From Actinoalloteichus_B caeruleus (lineage in GTDB: Bacteria > Actinomycetota > Actinomycetes > Mycobacteriales > Pseudonocardiaceae), in assembly GCF_000718005.1 (NCBI RefSeq), contig NZ_JODV01000006.1: DNA of 64,000 nucleotides; one strand, written 5' to 3'. A program made the position numbers and the translations under genes. The notes beneath the pieces are model-generated. The model was not told the DNA's origin. It was given only the letters and a program-made list of their open reading frames with translations, and did no database searches. Shown piece after piece: positions 42,102-50,352 of this stretch. The first letter of the stretch is position 1, and each line of letters starts with the position of its first letter.

Positions 42102-42626
42102 TCAGCGGGTCGCGTGGCCCCGGTCGGCCGCCGTCCTGGTGGTGCCCCGGCCTCCTGACGCCTGCTCACCGGATGGCCTGATCGCGATCGCCGTCAGCAG
42201 CCCGGCCAGCACCCGGCGTTCCTCGGAGGACAGGGAGGAGCACAGCGCGCTCTCGTGGTCGGCGACCATCCGGTCGACGTCGTCCATGCGCGCGGCTCCC
42301 GCCACCGTGAGGTGCAGTTCGTGGAGCCGGCGGTCCTCGGGGTTCCGCCGGCGCTCGACCAGGCCCTTGGCTTCCAGGTCGTCGACGTGACCGACGACCC
42401 GGCTGGGCAGGATTCCGAGCAGGTCCGCCAGCGCCTGCTGGCTCAGCCCCGGTGCGGCGTCCACGGCTCGCAGGATCTTGACCTGGGGCGCGGACAGGCC
42501 CAGCGCGGCCGCCCTCTCGGCGAACAAGCCGGCCGCGTAGGCGCCCACCTGGACCAGGAGCGCACCCGCGCCGGTCGGGTCCGGCACACCACCCTGCGCG
42601 TCCGCGTCCTCTCCCACAGTGGCCAC
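42102..42626 (-). CDS. MarR-family transcriptional regulator
   Basis: Dimeric winged-helix regulator of 174 residues. The DNA-binding region is LSAPQVKILRAVDAAPGLSQ followed by ALADLLGILPSRVVGHVDDL, and the wing is KGLVERRRNPEDRRLHELHLT, with the conserved DRR motif. Flanking helices form the dimer interface. GTG 42626 is preceded by TAGAGT at 6 bases and no ribosome-binding site, suggesting a leaderless mRNA. The divergent gene is sigJ, about 200 bases away. No operator palindrome stands out. Confidence 0.93.
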   Translation of the reverse strand: MATVGEDADAQGGVPDPTGAGALLVQVGAYAAGLFAERAAALGLSAPQVKILRAVDAAPGLSQQALADLLGILPSRVVGHVDDLEAKGLVERRRNPEDRRLHELHLTVAGAARMDDVDRMVADHESALCSSLSSEERRVLAGLLTAIAIRPSGEQASGGRGTTRTAADRGHATR

Positions 42627-42632
42627 GCTGCG

Positions 42633-42638
42633 ACTCTA
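42633..42638 (-). promoter_or_regulatory. -10 element of leaderless marR
   Basis: On the minus strand TAGAGT is followed by 6 bases and the GTG start of marR. A transcript would begin at or next to the start codon. Confidence 0.5.
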
Positions 42639-42821
42639 GCAGCGCGCCGGGGATGTCCGCGCTCGCCTTTTCCGAGGTCAACGAGTACCACTCCCCTTGC
42701 GAGGACGAGACCGTCGTCGGCTCGGCCACCCCGAAGCGCCCGGCCCCTGCCCTCGGGGACTCCCGGCGCCGCGCGGTCGGCTCGTTCACCCGCCGTCCGT
42801 CGCGGAGCGGGTCGTCGGTAC

Positions 42822-42827
42822 TACGAT
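42822..42827 (+). promoter_or_regulatory. -10 element of leaderless sigJ
   Basis: TACGAT is followed by 6 bases and the GTG start at 42834, with no ribosome-binding site. The same hexamer precedes ettA. Confidence 0.5.
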
Positions 42828-42833
42828 CCGCCC

Positions 42834-43781
42834 GTGGGTGGGGACGCGGTGCGAGGGGTCGACGGGCGGGACCAGGAGTTGGCCCGGGCCTTCGGCACCC
42901 ACCGGGCCCACCTCGTCGGTGTCGCCTACCGCCTCACCGGCAGCCGCGCCGACGCCGAGGACGCCGTGCAGGACGCCTGGCTCCGGTTGTCCCGGCTGGG
43001 GGATGCGGAGCTCGCGGAGGTGCGGGACCTGCGCGGCTGGCTGACCACCACCGTCGGTCGGCTCTGCGTCGACCGGTTGCGGTCCGCCCAGCGGCGCCGG
43101 GAGCGTTACGTGGGCCAGTGGCTGCCGGAGCCCCTGGTCACCACCCTCGAGGGCGGGGAGGACGATCCGTTGGCCTCCGTGGTGCGAGCGGACGGCGTGC
43201 GGATGGCGGCGATGGTCGTCCTCGACGAGCTGACGCCGGAGCAGCGGGTGGCGGTGGTGTTGCACGACGCCTTCGGGGTGCCCTTCGACGAGGTGGCGGC
43301 GACGCTGGGCTGCGCTCCCGCCACGGCCAGGCAGCACGCGGTCCGTGGTCGACGGACGATGGCCGCCGCCGACCCGCCTCCCCGCGCGGCCCTCGTCGAA
43401 CAGCGGGAGGTGCTGGACCGCTTCCTCGTGGCGCTCCGCTCCGGGGACGTCGTCGCCGTCACCTCCCTCCTCCACCCGGACGTCAGGTTCATCAGCGACG
43501 GTGGCGGTCGGGCCAGGACGGCGCTCCGGGTGGTCGTCGGCGCGGAGAAGGTGGCGCGACTGTTCCTCGGCCTGCTGCGCCGGCACGGCACGCTGCCGGT
43601 GACGGCCGGCAGGGCGGTGTTGGTCAACGGCGACCTCGGAATGATGCTCGCCGCCGGCTCGGGCTGGGGCGGTCGCGACGAACCGGGGGGCAGGGTGACG
43701 TCCTTCGCCATCCGGGACGGGTTGGTGCTGGGGGTGTACGAGGTGGTCAACCCCGAGAAGCTGGTGGCCCTGCCGCGCTGA
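42834..43781 (+). CDS. sigJ: ECF41-type sigma factor SigJ with SnoaL-like domain
   Basis: RNA polymerase sigma factor of 315 residues. Region 2 (about 15-80) has HRAHLVGVAYRLTGSRADAEDAVQ, and region 4 (about 125-180) has LTPEQRVAVVLHDAFGVPFDEVAATLGC. The linker motif YVGQWLPEP and a fused C-terminal SnoaL-like domain with the DGGGR motif and the terminal NPEKL motif identify the ECF41 group, in which the extra domain modulates activity in place of an anti-sigma factor. GTG 42834 lies 6 bases after TACGAT. ECF41 genes usually sit next to a COE-type oxidoreductase or carboxymuconolactone decarboxylase gene; none is adjacent here. Confidence 0.95.
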   Translation: MGGDAVRGVDGRDQELARAFGTHRAHLVGVAYRLTGSRADAEDAVQDAWLRLSRLGDAELAEVRDLRGWLTTTVGRLCVDRLRSAQRRRERYVGQWLPEPLVTTLEGGEDDPLASVVRADGVRMAAMVVLDELTPEQRVAVVLHDAFGVPFDEVAATLGCAPATARQHAVRGRRTMAAADPPPRAALVEQREVLDRFLVALRSGDVVAVTSLLHPDVRFISDGGGRARTALRVVVGAEKVARLFLGLLRRHGTLPVTAGRAVLVNGDLGMMLAAGSGWGGRDEPGGRVTSFAIRDGLVLGVYEVVNPEKLVALPR

Positions 43782-43871
43782 CGAGGTAACCGGCCGGTGC
43801 CGGCTTCGACTCAGCCAGGCCCTGCCCACCCGATCCGCTGGGCGGCCCGAGGCGGGGTGGGGGCGTGGCCG

Positions 43872-44762
43872 TCAGAGGCCGAACCGGTGCTTCACGTTCC
43901 GCCAGAAGTCGCGGAGCATCCACCCGTCGAACTCGGTGATGTGCGGCGAACTGCCCGCCCGCATGATGAACTCGCTGACGCCGGTCGGCGTCCAGTCGTA
44001 GAAGTCGTCCAGGCCGAAGGTGTGGCCGATCTCGTGCAACAGGATCGTGACGTTCTCCGCGTCGAGCGAGTCGACGAAGTACTCGCTGCCCATGCGCTGT
44101 CCCCAGTCACCGCCCGCGCCACCGCTCATCCCCTCGGTCAGCCACAGCGACTGGTCGTAGTGCCGCGCCGTTCCTCCGGGGCACCGGGAGTAGTCGCCGT
44201 CCTGGTTGAAGAACCGGCCGCACTCCTCGGCGCACTGCGGAGCGCCCTCGCGGATGTCGTTGACGTAGATGTCGACCGAGTCGTCATCCCATCGCAGGGT
44301 GTCCCTGTCCCGGACGGCCCACCCCACCACCGTGACGGGCACCTCGGTGTAGGGCCAGGCGTTGTGCCCCTGGCCGTTGTCGAGCATCACGTCCGTCCAT
44401 TTCCGGTACTGCCGACGCAGGGTCTCGTGAATGCGGTCCCGGAGCTCCTCGGACACCGGCCGCGAGGAGTCCCAGCGCACGCAGAAGTTCAGGTATCCGC
44501 CGTTGGCCATGACCTGGTCCCAGCCGTAGTTGCGGAAGCCGTGCAGGTCCGGGTAGGTGGCCTCGACGTGGTCCCACACCTCCTGGAGGGGCTGGCGCAG
44601 GTGGGCCGGCGGGTTCCAGTCATCGGCGACCTCGACGACGGCGGTCGGCGCCGCGGCCTCCGAGTTCCCGGGCTCCGCGCCGGCGGTTCCGCTGGTCGTG
44701 GGGATCGCGGCCAGGAAGACCGCCGCCAGTGCGGCCAGCACGAGTCCGGGTCGACCTCTCAT
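43872..44762 (-). CDS. Secreted zinc metalloprotease-like protein
   Basis: Exported protein of 296 residues. A signal peptide (MRGRPG, then a hydrophobic Leu/Ala core, cleavage near 28-30) is followed by a mature domain with a complete zincin motif HEIGHTFGLDD: H243, E244, H247 and D253 form the HExxHxxGxxD pattern of snapalysin-type enzymes, with a downstream Met (FIMRAG) as a possible Met-turn. Several Cys pairs (NFCVRW, PQCAEECGRF, SRCPGG) suggest disulfides. ATG 44762 has GGGGGA upstream. Similar actinomycete proteins are often labelled cellulose-binding, so protease activity is inferred from the motif. It converges with sigJ. Confidence 0.87.
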   Translation of the reverse strand: MRGRPGLVLAALAAVFLAAIPTTSGTAGAEPGNSEAAAPTAVVEVADDWNPPAHLRQPLQEVWDHVEATYPDLHGFRNYGWDQVMANGGYLNFCVRWDSSRPVSEELRDRIHETLRRQYRKWTDVMLDNGQGHNAWPYTEVPVTVVGWAVRDRDTLRWDDDSVDIYVNDIREGAPQCAEECGRFFNQDGDYSRCPGGTARHYDQSLWLTEGMSGGAGGDWGQRMGSEYFVDSLDAENVTILLHEIGHTFGLDDFYDWTPTGVSEFIMRAGSSPHITEFDGWMLRDFWRNVKHRFGL

Positions 44763-45600
44763 GGTTCCCCCCACGGGTGCGTTCGGCGGCGCTCGGGGTG
44801 GACCGGAGGAGCTGGGCCGGCTCCCCTCCCGGCAGGCGAAGCGCCCATGCCCGCCACCCGTGCCCTCCGACACTAGGAGCGGGCCGGGACGGCCACAATC
44901 CGCCGCCGGAGCCAGGCCGGCCGGCCGGGTGCCGCAGCCGGGCGGCATCCTGTCGAGCATTCCGGCGGCCGGGCGGCCGGGCAATGGCACTCCCGAACGG
45001 TTCCACGGGAGGCCGAACCGTTCATCCGGCGATTGTTCCGCTTTTTTCCATTCCCGCGATGGCGGCGGTGAATGGGAGGGGTTTCGACCGGGCGGGCGCG
45101 CCAACCGCGGCTCACCACCCGGTCAACCCGCTGCGCGCCACCTCTCCTCCCGCCACCCGCGCGAGGTGAGCAATTCACCCACTGGATCGCCGGGGAGTCA
45201 CCCGTTCCCCGAACGGGAGAACGCGGACACGGAGCGGAACCAGGAATCATGGCGCGCCGCACGGCGACGACGGGAGCTCGACAGGAGGAACACCCTCGGG
45301 GAGCTGCGCGGACCCGGCACTCTCGCGGACCTCGGCGCCACCCGCCCTGGCGCCGGGGCCGCGGCTCCTCCAGGTCGACCACCCGGGCAGGCGATGGTCC
45401 CGCGCACGCGGAGCGACGAGCCCGTCCCAGACAGATGCGTCGCGGTGCACCAAGTCGGACACGAACCGATAACTCCGGTCGGTCAAATCCGTTACAGCCT
45501 GGCCACAGGCAGACAAACCTTTTTGCCGTCTTGTTGACCTGCCGCGCCCCGCCCATACATTTGTACCCGGTGCTCACAGGCGTATAACAAGGAGAACAGC
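44763..45600. other. 838-base intergenic region
   Basis: Largest stretch in the window without a supported gene. It lies between divergent genes for two secreted proteins. Open frames on both strands lack ribosome sites and protein-like features. The right end holds a strong promoter (45534-45561). A TTTTTT run near 45041-45046 is unusual for this DNA but has no clear hairpin. Confidence 0.55.
45534..45561 (+). promoter_or_regulatory. Strong sigma70-type promoter of the beta-solenoid gene
   Basis: TTGACC (45534-45539) and TACATT (45556-45561) are separated by 16 bases. The expected transcript starts near 45568 and carries an AAGGAGA ribosome site just before GTG 45601. Confidence 0.75.
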
Positions 45601-46635
45601 GTGGACCTCGCGAACTCGGCAATTCCGTCGGCGCAGCAGAACACGGCCACTGGACGGGGTGTGAAGCCCGCCCGTCGGCGCACCGCCGCCGTCGCGGCCC
45701 TCACGACCACCCTGGCCGGGGCGGCCACCTTCCTCGCGGCCCCCGCCGCGCACGCCGCGCTGACGACCCACTGCGTGGGCACCGCCGGCGCCGTGACAGT
45801 GCCCAACAACCTGGTCGTCCCCGCTGGTGAGTCGTGCGACCTGACCGGCACCGTCATCAACGGCGACGTCACCGTCTTCGAGGGTTCCGACCTGCTGCTC
45901 CAGGACGTGACCATCAACGGCTCGGTCACGGTGCGGGAGAACGGCTTCCTCGACGCCGCCGGTTCGTCGGTGTCGGGTTCGGTGACCCTCGCCAACGCCT
46001 TCGGCACCTACGCCTACGACAGCGAGCTGAGCGGTGCCACCGCCACCGACTCGGGCTTCTTCTACAGCTTCGACTCGGACATCACCGGTGACGTCGCGAC
46101 CCAGAACAGCGAGGTGCTGGTCGAGTCCAGCTGGGTCGAGGGCAGCCTGAGCTCCGAGGGCAGCCTGCTCACCGACGTCTACGACTCGGTCGTGACCGGC
46201 GACTTCCGCGTCAGCGGGGCCGAGCAGGGCAGCGTCCTCTGCTCCACCGAGGTCGACGGCGACGCCGCCTTCGTCGGCAACAGCCAGATCCTCCAGGTCG
46301 GCGCCGCCCAGCCCTACGGCGGCTGCGGCACCAACGTGTTCGGTGGTGGGCTGTCCTTCGAGGGCAACAGCGCCGACGGGTACGTGAGCAACAACATCGT
46401 CCGCGGCGACCTCAGCTGCACCGACAACGACCCCGCCCCGCGCGGCACGGACAACCGTGTCCGCGGTGAGTCGCTGGGTCAGTGCGCCGAGCTGGCTCCG
46501 GTGCAGGCTTCCGCCCGCACCATGACGCTGGCCACGCAGTCCCGCGACGCCGACATCACCGAGCGCATCGAGACCCGCTCGGCCGAGGGCGCCCAGGCGG
46601 CCCAGGAGGCCGGCCCGGCCAACATCGGTAGCTGA
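45601..46635 (+). CDS. Secreted beta-solenoid-like repeat protein
   Basis: Exported protein of 344 residues with no enzyme motif. A long signal peptide (RRR near 25-28, hydrophobic core, cleavage after AHA near 52) is followed by about eight repeats of 19-22 residues between 75 and 245, each with a short xGxVTV-like strand: VINGDVTV, TINGSVTV, VSGSVTL, LSGATAT, ITGDVAT, VEGSLSS, VTGDFRV, VDGDAAF. This pattern suits a right-handed parallel beta-helix. Cys are few (near 58, 79, 221, 246, 276 and 297) and could pair. The C-terminus is Gln/Ala/Glu-rich. GTG 45601 has an ideal AAGGAGA site and a strong promoter, and a perfect hairpin follows, so it is probably an abundant single-gene product. Function unknown. 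Confidence 0.85.
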   Translation: MDLANSAIPSAQQNTATGRGVKPARRRTAAVAALTTTLAGAATFLAAPAAHAALTTHCVGTAGAVTVPNNLVVPAGESCDLTGTVINGDVTVFEGSDLLLQDVTINGSVTVRENGFLDAAGSSVSGSVTLANAFGTYAYDSELSGATATDSGFFYSFDSDITGDVATQNSEVLVESSWVEGSLSSEGSLLTDVYDSVVTGDFRVSGAEQGSVLCSTEVDGDAAFVGNSQILQVGAAQPYGGCGTNVFGGGLSFEGNSADGYVSNNIVRGDLSCTDNDPAPRGTDNRVRGESLGQCAELAPVQASARTMTLATQSRDADITERIETRSAEGAQAAQEAGPANIGS

Positions 46636-46657
46636 CGCCCGGCGTCACCTCCACGAC

Positions 46658-46696
46658 CAGGGGCGGTCGGAGCACACGGTGCTCCGACCGCCCCTG
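46658..46696 (+). terminator. Strong hairpin terminator
   Basis: Perfect 18-base stem (46658-46675 with 46679-46696) and an ACG loop, 22 bases past the stop codon of the beta-solenoid gene. Confidence 0.9.
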
Positions 46697-46875
46697 ACGT
46701 CTGTCCAACCGTCACCGAGTGACACCGACCACGAACTGGCGACCTCGTGCGAGGGGCCCGATTCATCCTGTTGGTACGTTCGTGCCACCGAACTGACCAC
46801 AACGTGGCGGCTGATCCGCCGCTCGGGTGCGGACCCAGGCGGGGTCGTCGCCACCACCACGGAACGGATCACCCC

Positions 46876-47220
46876 ATGGACGTCGTGCGGCTCCTCTTCG
46901 TTCTGGCCCATCTCGTGGGTCTGGCCCTGCTGCTGGGAGGCTTCCTCGTGCAGTGGCGCGCCGGGGACCACAAGCCCGGAGAGGTGATGTGGTGGGGCGG
47001 TCTCGTCCAGCTCGTCACCGGAGCGGCCCTCGTCGGGCTCCGTGAGGCGCAGGACCTCCCCGTCGACCACATGAAGATCGGGATCAAACTGCTCGTCGCA
47101 CTCGCCGTGGTCGTCCTGATCCTGCTGGCGCGCCGACGGACCACCCCCTCGACGGGAATGTTCCTGGCAACCGGAGCGCTGACCTTCGTGAACGCCGCGA
47201 TCGCGGTGCTCTGGGTCTGA
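46876..47220 (+). CDS. Small four-helix membrane protein
   Basis: Integral membrane protein of 114 residues with four hydrophobic helices (about 5-23, 38-55, 68-86, 95-113) and short charged loops (WRAGDHKPGE, REAQDLPVDHMKIG). Such proteins are often annotated as conserved integral membrane proteins of actinobacteria without known function; conserved His and Glu near helices two and three might bind a ligand. ATG 46876 gives a clean first helix, although the frame opens further upstream. It lies 152 bases before fbiC on the same strand. Confidence 0.85.
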   Translation: MDVVRLLFVLAHLVGLALLLGGFLVQWRAGDHKPGEVMWWGGLVQLVTGAALVGLREAQDLPVDHMKIGIKLLVALAVVVLILLARRRTTPSTGMFLATGALTFVNAAIAVLWV

Positions 47221-47372
47221 TTCGGACGGTCCCGGCAGCACCGGCGGGCCACCTGATCGGCCGGCACGCCGACCGATCACTTGGCAAGCCAGGGCGGCGG
47301 GGGCAGGCTGGGACCTCCCAGCGGATCAGGCGAACCGGCGGCGCTGGGGCGGCGCCGGAAGAAGGTGGTGTC

Positions 47373-49925
47373 ATGCCGTTGCCGGTGAGCTCTTCCGCAC
47401 TCCGTCGGGCCCTGCGTCGTGCCCGGGACGGGGTCACCCTCAACGTGGACGAGGCACGGGTGCTGCTCTCGGCCCGGGGCGAGGCGTTGACGGACCTGAT
47501 GGCCAGCGCGGCCCGCGTCCGGGACGCCGGGCTGGCCGCGGCCGGCAGGCCGGGAGTGGTCACCTACTCGCGGAAGGTCTTCATCCCGCTGACCAGGCTG
47601 TGCCGCGACCGGTGCCACTACTGCACCTTCGCGACCGTGCCCGGCAGGGTCGCGGCTCCGTACCTGGAACGGGACGAGGTGGTCGCCCTCGCCAGGGACG
47701 GCGCGCGGCTGGGGTGCAAGGAAGCGCTGTTCACGTTGGGCGACCGCCCGGAGGAGCGGTGGCCCGCGGCCCGGGAGTGGCTCGCCGAACGCGGGTGGTC
47801 GTCCACCGTGGACTACCTCCGCGCCTGCGCCATCGCGGTGCTGGAGGAGACCGGCCTGCTGCCGCACCTCAACCCGGGCGTGTTGACCTGGGAGGAGTTC
47901 CAGCGGTTGAAGCCGGTGGCCCCCTCGATGGGCATGATGCTCGAGACCACCGCCACCAGGCTGTGGTCCGAACCGGGCGGCCCCCACTACGGCTCCCCGG
48001 ACAAGGAACCGGCGGTACGCCTGCGCGCCCTGGAGGACGCCGGGCGGAGCGGGGTCCCGTTCACGACCGGGATCCTCATCGGCATCGGGGAGAACGACCA
48101 GGAACGGGCGGAGTCGCTCTTCGAGCTGCGGCGGATCTCGCGGGCCTACGGCGGGATCCAGGAGGTCATCGTCCAGAACTTCCGCGCCAAGCCGGACACC
48201 GCGATGCGCGGCGTGCCCGACGCGGAGGTCGAGGACCTGGCGGCCACCATCGCCGTCGCCCGACTCGTGCTGGGCACCTCCGCCCGCATCCAGGCCCCGC
48301 CGAACCTGGTGGACGAGCAGTACGCCCTCCTGCTCCGCGCCGGGATCGACGACTGGGGTGGCATCTCCCCGTTGACCCCGGACCACGTCAACCCGGAGCG
48401 GGCCTGGCCGGAGATCGACGAGCTGGCCCAGCGCTGCGCGGAGTCGGGTTTCGTCCTGCGGGAACGGCTGACCGCCTACCCGCCCTACCTCCGCGAGCCC
48501 TGGCTTGACCCGCGTCTCCGGGCCCATGTCGACGCGCTCGCCGACGAGGACGGCCTGGCGAGGGAGGGCGCGATCCCGCGGGGGGCGCCCTGGCAGGAGC
48601 CCGAGCTGGGCCTGGCCGAGTCCGGCCGGACCGACCTGCACGACACCATCGACACCGCCGGCCGCAGCCGGGACCGGCGCGACGACTTCGACAGCGTCTA
48701 CGGCGACTGGGACGAGTTGCGGGCCAGGCTCGACCGGTCGGCGGCCGGGGCGCCCCCTCGGCTGGACGGGGACGTGCGTGCCGCGCTGCGGGTCGCCGAG
48801 GACGACCCCGCGGCGATGAGCGACGCCCAGGCGCTGGCGATGCTCACCTCGACGGGAGCGGAACTCGAGGAGGTGTGCCGGCTCGCCGACGACGTGCGAC
48901 GGGACGTCGTCGGTGACGAGGTCACCTACGTGGTGAACCGGAACATCAACTTCACCAACGTCTGCTACACGGGCTGCCGGTTCTGCGCCTTCGCGCAGCG
49001 GCGCGGCGACGCGGACAGCTACACCCTGTCCCTGGAGCAGGTCGCCGACCGGGCCGAGGAGGCCTGGCGGTTGGGCGCCACCGAGGTGTGCATGCAGGGA
49101 GGCATCCACCCCGACCTCCCCGGGACGGCCTACTTCGACATCGCCTCGGCGGTGCGGAACCGCGCACCCGGGCTGCACGTGCACGCCTTCAGCCCGATGG
49201 AGGTCGTCAACGGCGCCAGTCGCACCGGCATGTCCATCGAGGAGTGGCTCGTCGAGGCGAAGCGGTCCGGTGTGGACTCGATACCCGGCACGGCCGCGGA
49301 GATCCTCGACGACGACGTGCGCTGGGTCCTCACCAAGGGCAAACTCCCGGCCGCCACCTGGATCGAGGTGATCACCACGGCGCACCGGGTTGGTCTCCGT
49401 TCGTCGGCGACCATGATGTACGGCCACGTGGACACCCCGGAGCACTGGGTCGCCCATCTGCGGACCCTGGCCGCCATCCAGGACGACACCGGCGGGTTCA
49501 CCGAGTTCGTCCCCCTGCCCTTCGTGCACACCAACGCGCCGATCTACCTGGCGGGCCTCGCCCGGCCGGGCCCGACGGCCGAGCAGAACAGGGCCGTGCA
49601 CGCCGTCGCCAGGCTGGTGCTGCACGGCCGGATCGACAACGTGCAGTGCTCCTGGGTGAAACTCGGCGACGACGGGGTCCGCCAGCTGTTGCGGGGTGGC
49701 GCGAACGATCTCGGGGGCACGTTGATGGAGGAGACGATCAGCCGCATGGCGGGATCGCGGCACGGCTCCCGCAAGAGCATCACCGAACTCCGAGAGCTGG
49801 CGACCGGGATCGGCAGACCCGTGCGGCAACGGACGACCGACTACGGACAGGTGGCCGAGGAGGCCCACGAGGTGGCGACGATCGCGTTGCCGCTGCTGGG
49901 CACCGACTCGCGCGGGTCGGGGTGA
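47373..49925 (+). CDS. fbiC: FO synthase, CofG-CofH fusion
   Basis: Makes FO, the deazaflavin core of coenzyme F420, from tyrosine and the flavin-pathway pyrimidine using two radical-SAM reactions. The 850 residues contain a CofG half with C-RDR-C-HY-C near 77-84 and a CofH half with C-YTG-C-RF-C near 530-537; both [4Fe-4S] motifs are intact. Further markers are YSRKVFIPLTRL and GRLGCKEALFTLGDRPE-like blocks in CofG, and MQGGIHPDL and SSATMMYGHVD in CofH. The fused form is typical of actinobacteria. ATG 47373 has GAAGGTGG upstream. Other F420 genes are not in the window, which is usual. Confidence 0.98.
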   Translation: MPLPVSSSALRRALRRARDGVTLNVDEARVLLSARGEALTDLMASAARVRDAGLAAAGRPGVVTYSRKVFIPLTRLCRDRCHYCTFATVPGRVAAPYLERDEVVALARDGARLGCKEALFTLGDRPEERWPAAREWLAERGWSSTVDYLRACAIAVLEETGLLPHLNPGVLTWEEFQRLKPVAPSMGMMLETTATRLWSEPGGPHYGSPDKEPAVRLRALEDAGRSGVPFTTGILIGIGENDQERAESLFELRRISRAYGGIQEVIVQNFRAKPDTAMRGVPDAEVEDLAATIAVARLVLGTSARIQAPPNLVDEQYALLLRAGIDDWGGISPLTPDHVNPERAWPEIDELAQRCAESGFVLRERLTAYPPYLREPWLDPRLRAHVDALADEDGLAREGAIPRGAPWQEPELGLAESGRTDLHDTIDTAGRSRDRRDDFDSVYGDWDELRARLDRSAAGAPPRLDGDVRAALRVAEDDPAAMSDAQALAMLTSTGAELEEVCRLADDVRRDVVGDEVTYVVNRNINFTNVCYTGCRFCAFAQRRGDADSYTLSLEQVADRAEEAWRLGATEVCMQGGIHPDLPGTAYFDIASAVRNRAPGLHVHAFSPMEVVNGASRTGMSIEEWLVEAKRSGVDSIPGTAAEILDDDVRWVLTKGKLPAATWIEVITTAHRVGLRSSATMMYGHVDTPEHWVAHLRTLAAIQDDTGGFTEFVPLPFVHTNAPIYLAGLARPGPTAEQNRAVHAVARLVLHGRIDNVQCSWVKLGDDGVRQLLRGGANDLGGTLMEETISRMAGSRHGSRKSITELRELATGIGRPVRQRTTDYGQVAEEAHEVATIALPLLGTDSRGSG

Positions 49926-50057
49926 GCCGGGTCCCCGGGGTGGAGCGGGAGAATTCCCGGAATTCCGGGGACGCCCGAATCCGTTATCGGCGAAGGCACC
50001 CGCGCTCGGTGCGTTCGAGGAGCACGGCGGCCTGAGATCGGAACGACGTCCTCACCG

Positions 50058-50088
50058 CCGGGTGGCCGGGGCACCCCCGGCCACCCGG
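50058..50088 (+). terminator. Hairpin downstream of fbiC
   Basis: Perfect 14-base stem (50058-50071 with 50075-50088) around a CAC loop. It lies 133 bases past the fbiC stop, a little far but the only strong hairpin before the next gene. Confidence 0.55.
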
Positions 50089-50094
50089 CCCCCG

Positions 50095-50124
50095 GCACCG
50101 GCACCGACACCGACACCGACACCG
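50095..50124. repeat. Hexamer tandem repeat
   Basis: Five units of RCACCG (R is G in the first two, A in the last three) stand head to tail in non-coding DNA directly after the fbiC hairpin. Confidence 0.8.
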
Positions 50125-50352
50125 CCCCTGACCAGGGCGGATCATGGTCCTCCCCGTGGTACTCGGCCCCGTCTCGCCCCTCGGGGCTCCCCCGGATCCG
50201 ACGACGGCGAGCCGGGCGTGGCCGCACGGCGCCGACGGCGCGAGCCGTTCTCCACGATCGTGAGAAGTGGAACCTCCCGGACGAAGCCCACGTCATACGA
50301 TCGGCGCATTCAGCGCACCGCACCATGCCCTGTTTCACGGACGGGAGGACCG

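Larger units (their letters stand above)
49926..50352. other. Intergenic region between fbiC and the SARP gene
   Basis: Holds a 14-base hairpin (50058-50088), a hexamer repeat (50095-50124) and, at the right end, the SARP leader with its GGGAGG site. No gene is supported. Confidence 0.55.

Noticed and set aside
44873..45587. Open frames on both strands in the 838-base gap
   Set aside because: No ribosome site, no folded-protein pattern, and they overlap each other and the promoter at 45534.
47277..49868. 863-codon minus-strand frame opposite fbiC
   Set aside because: Antisense shadow of a certain gene, with low-complexity composition and no ribosome site.
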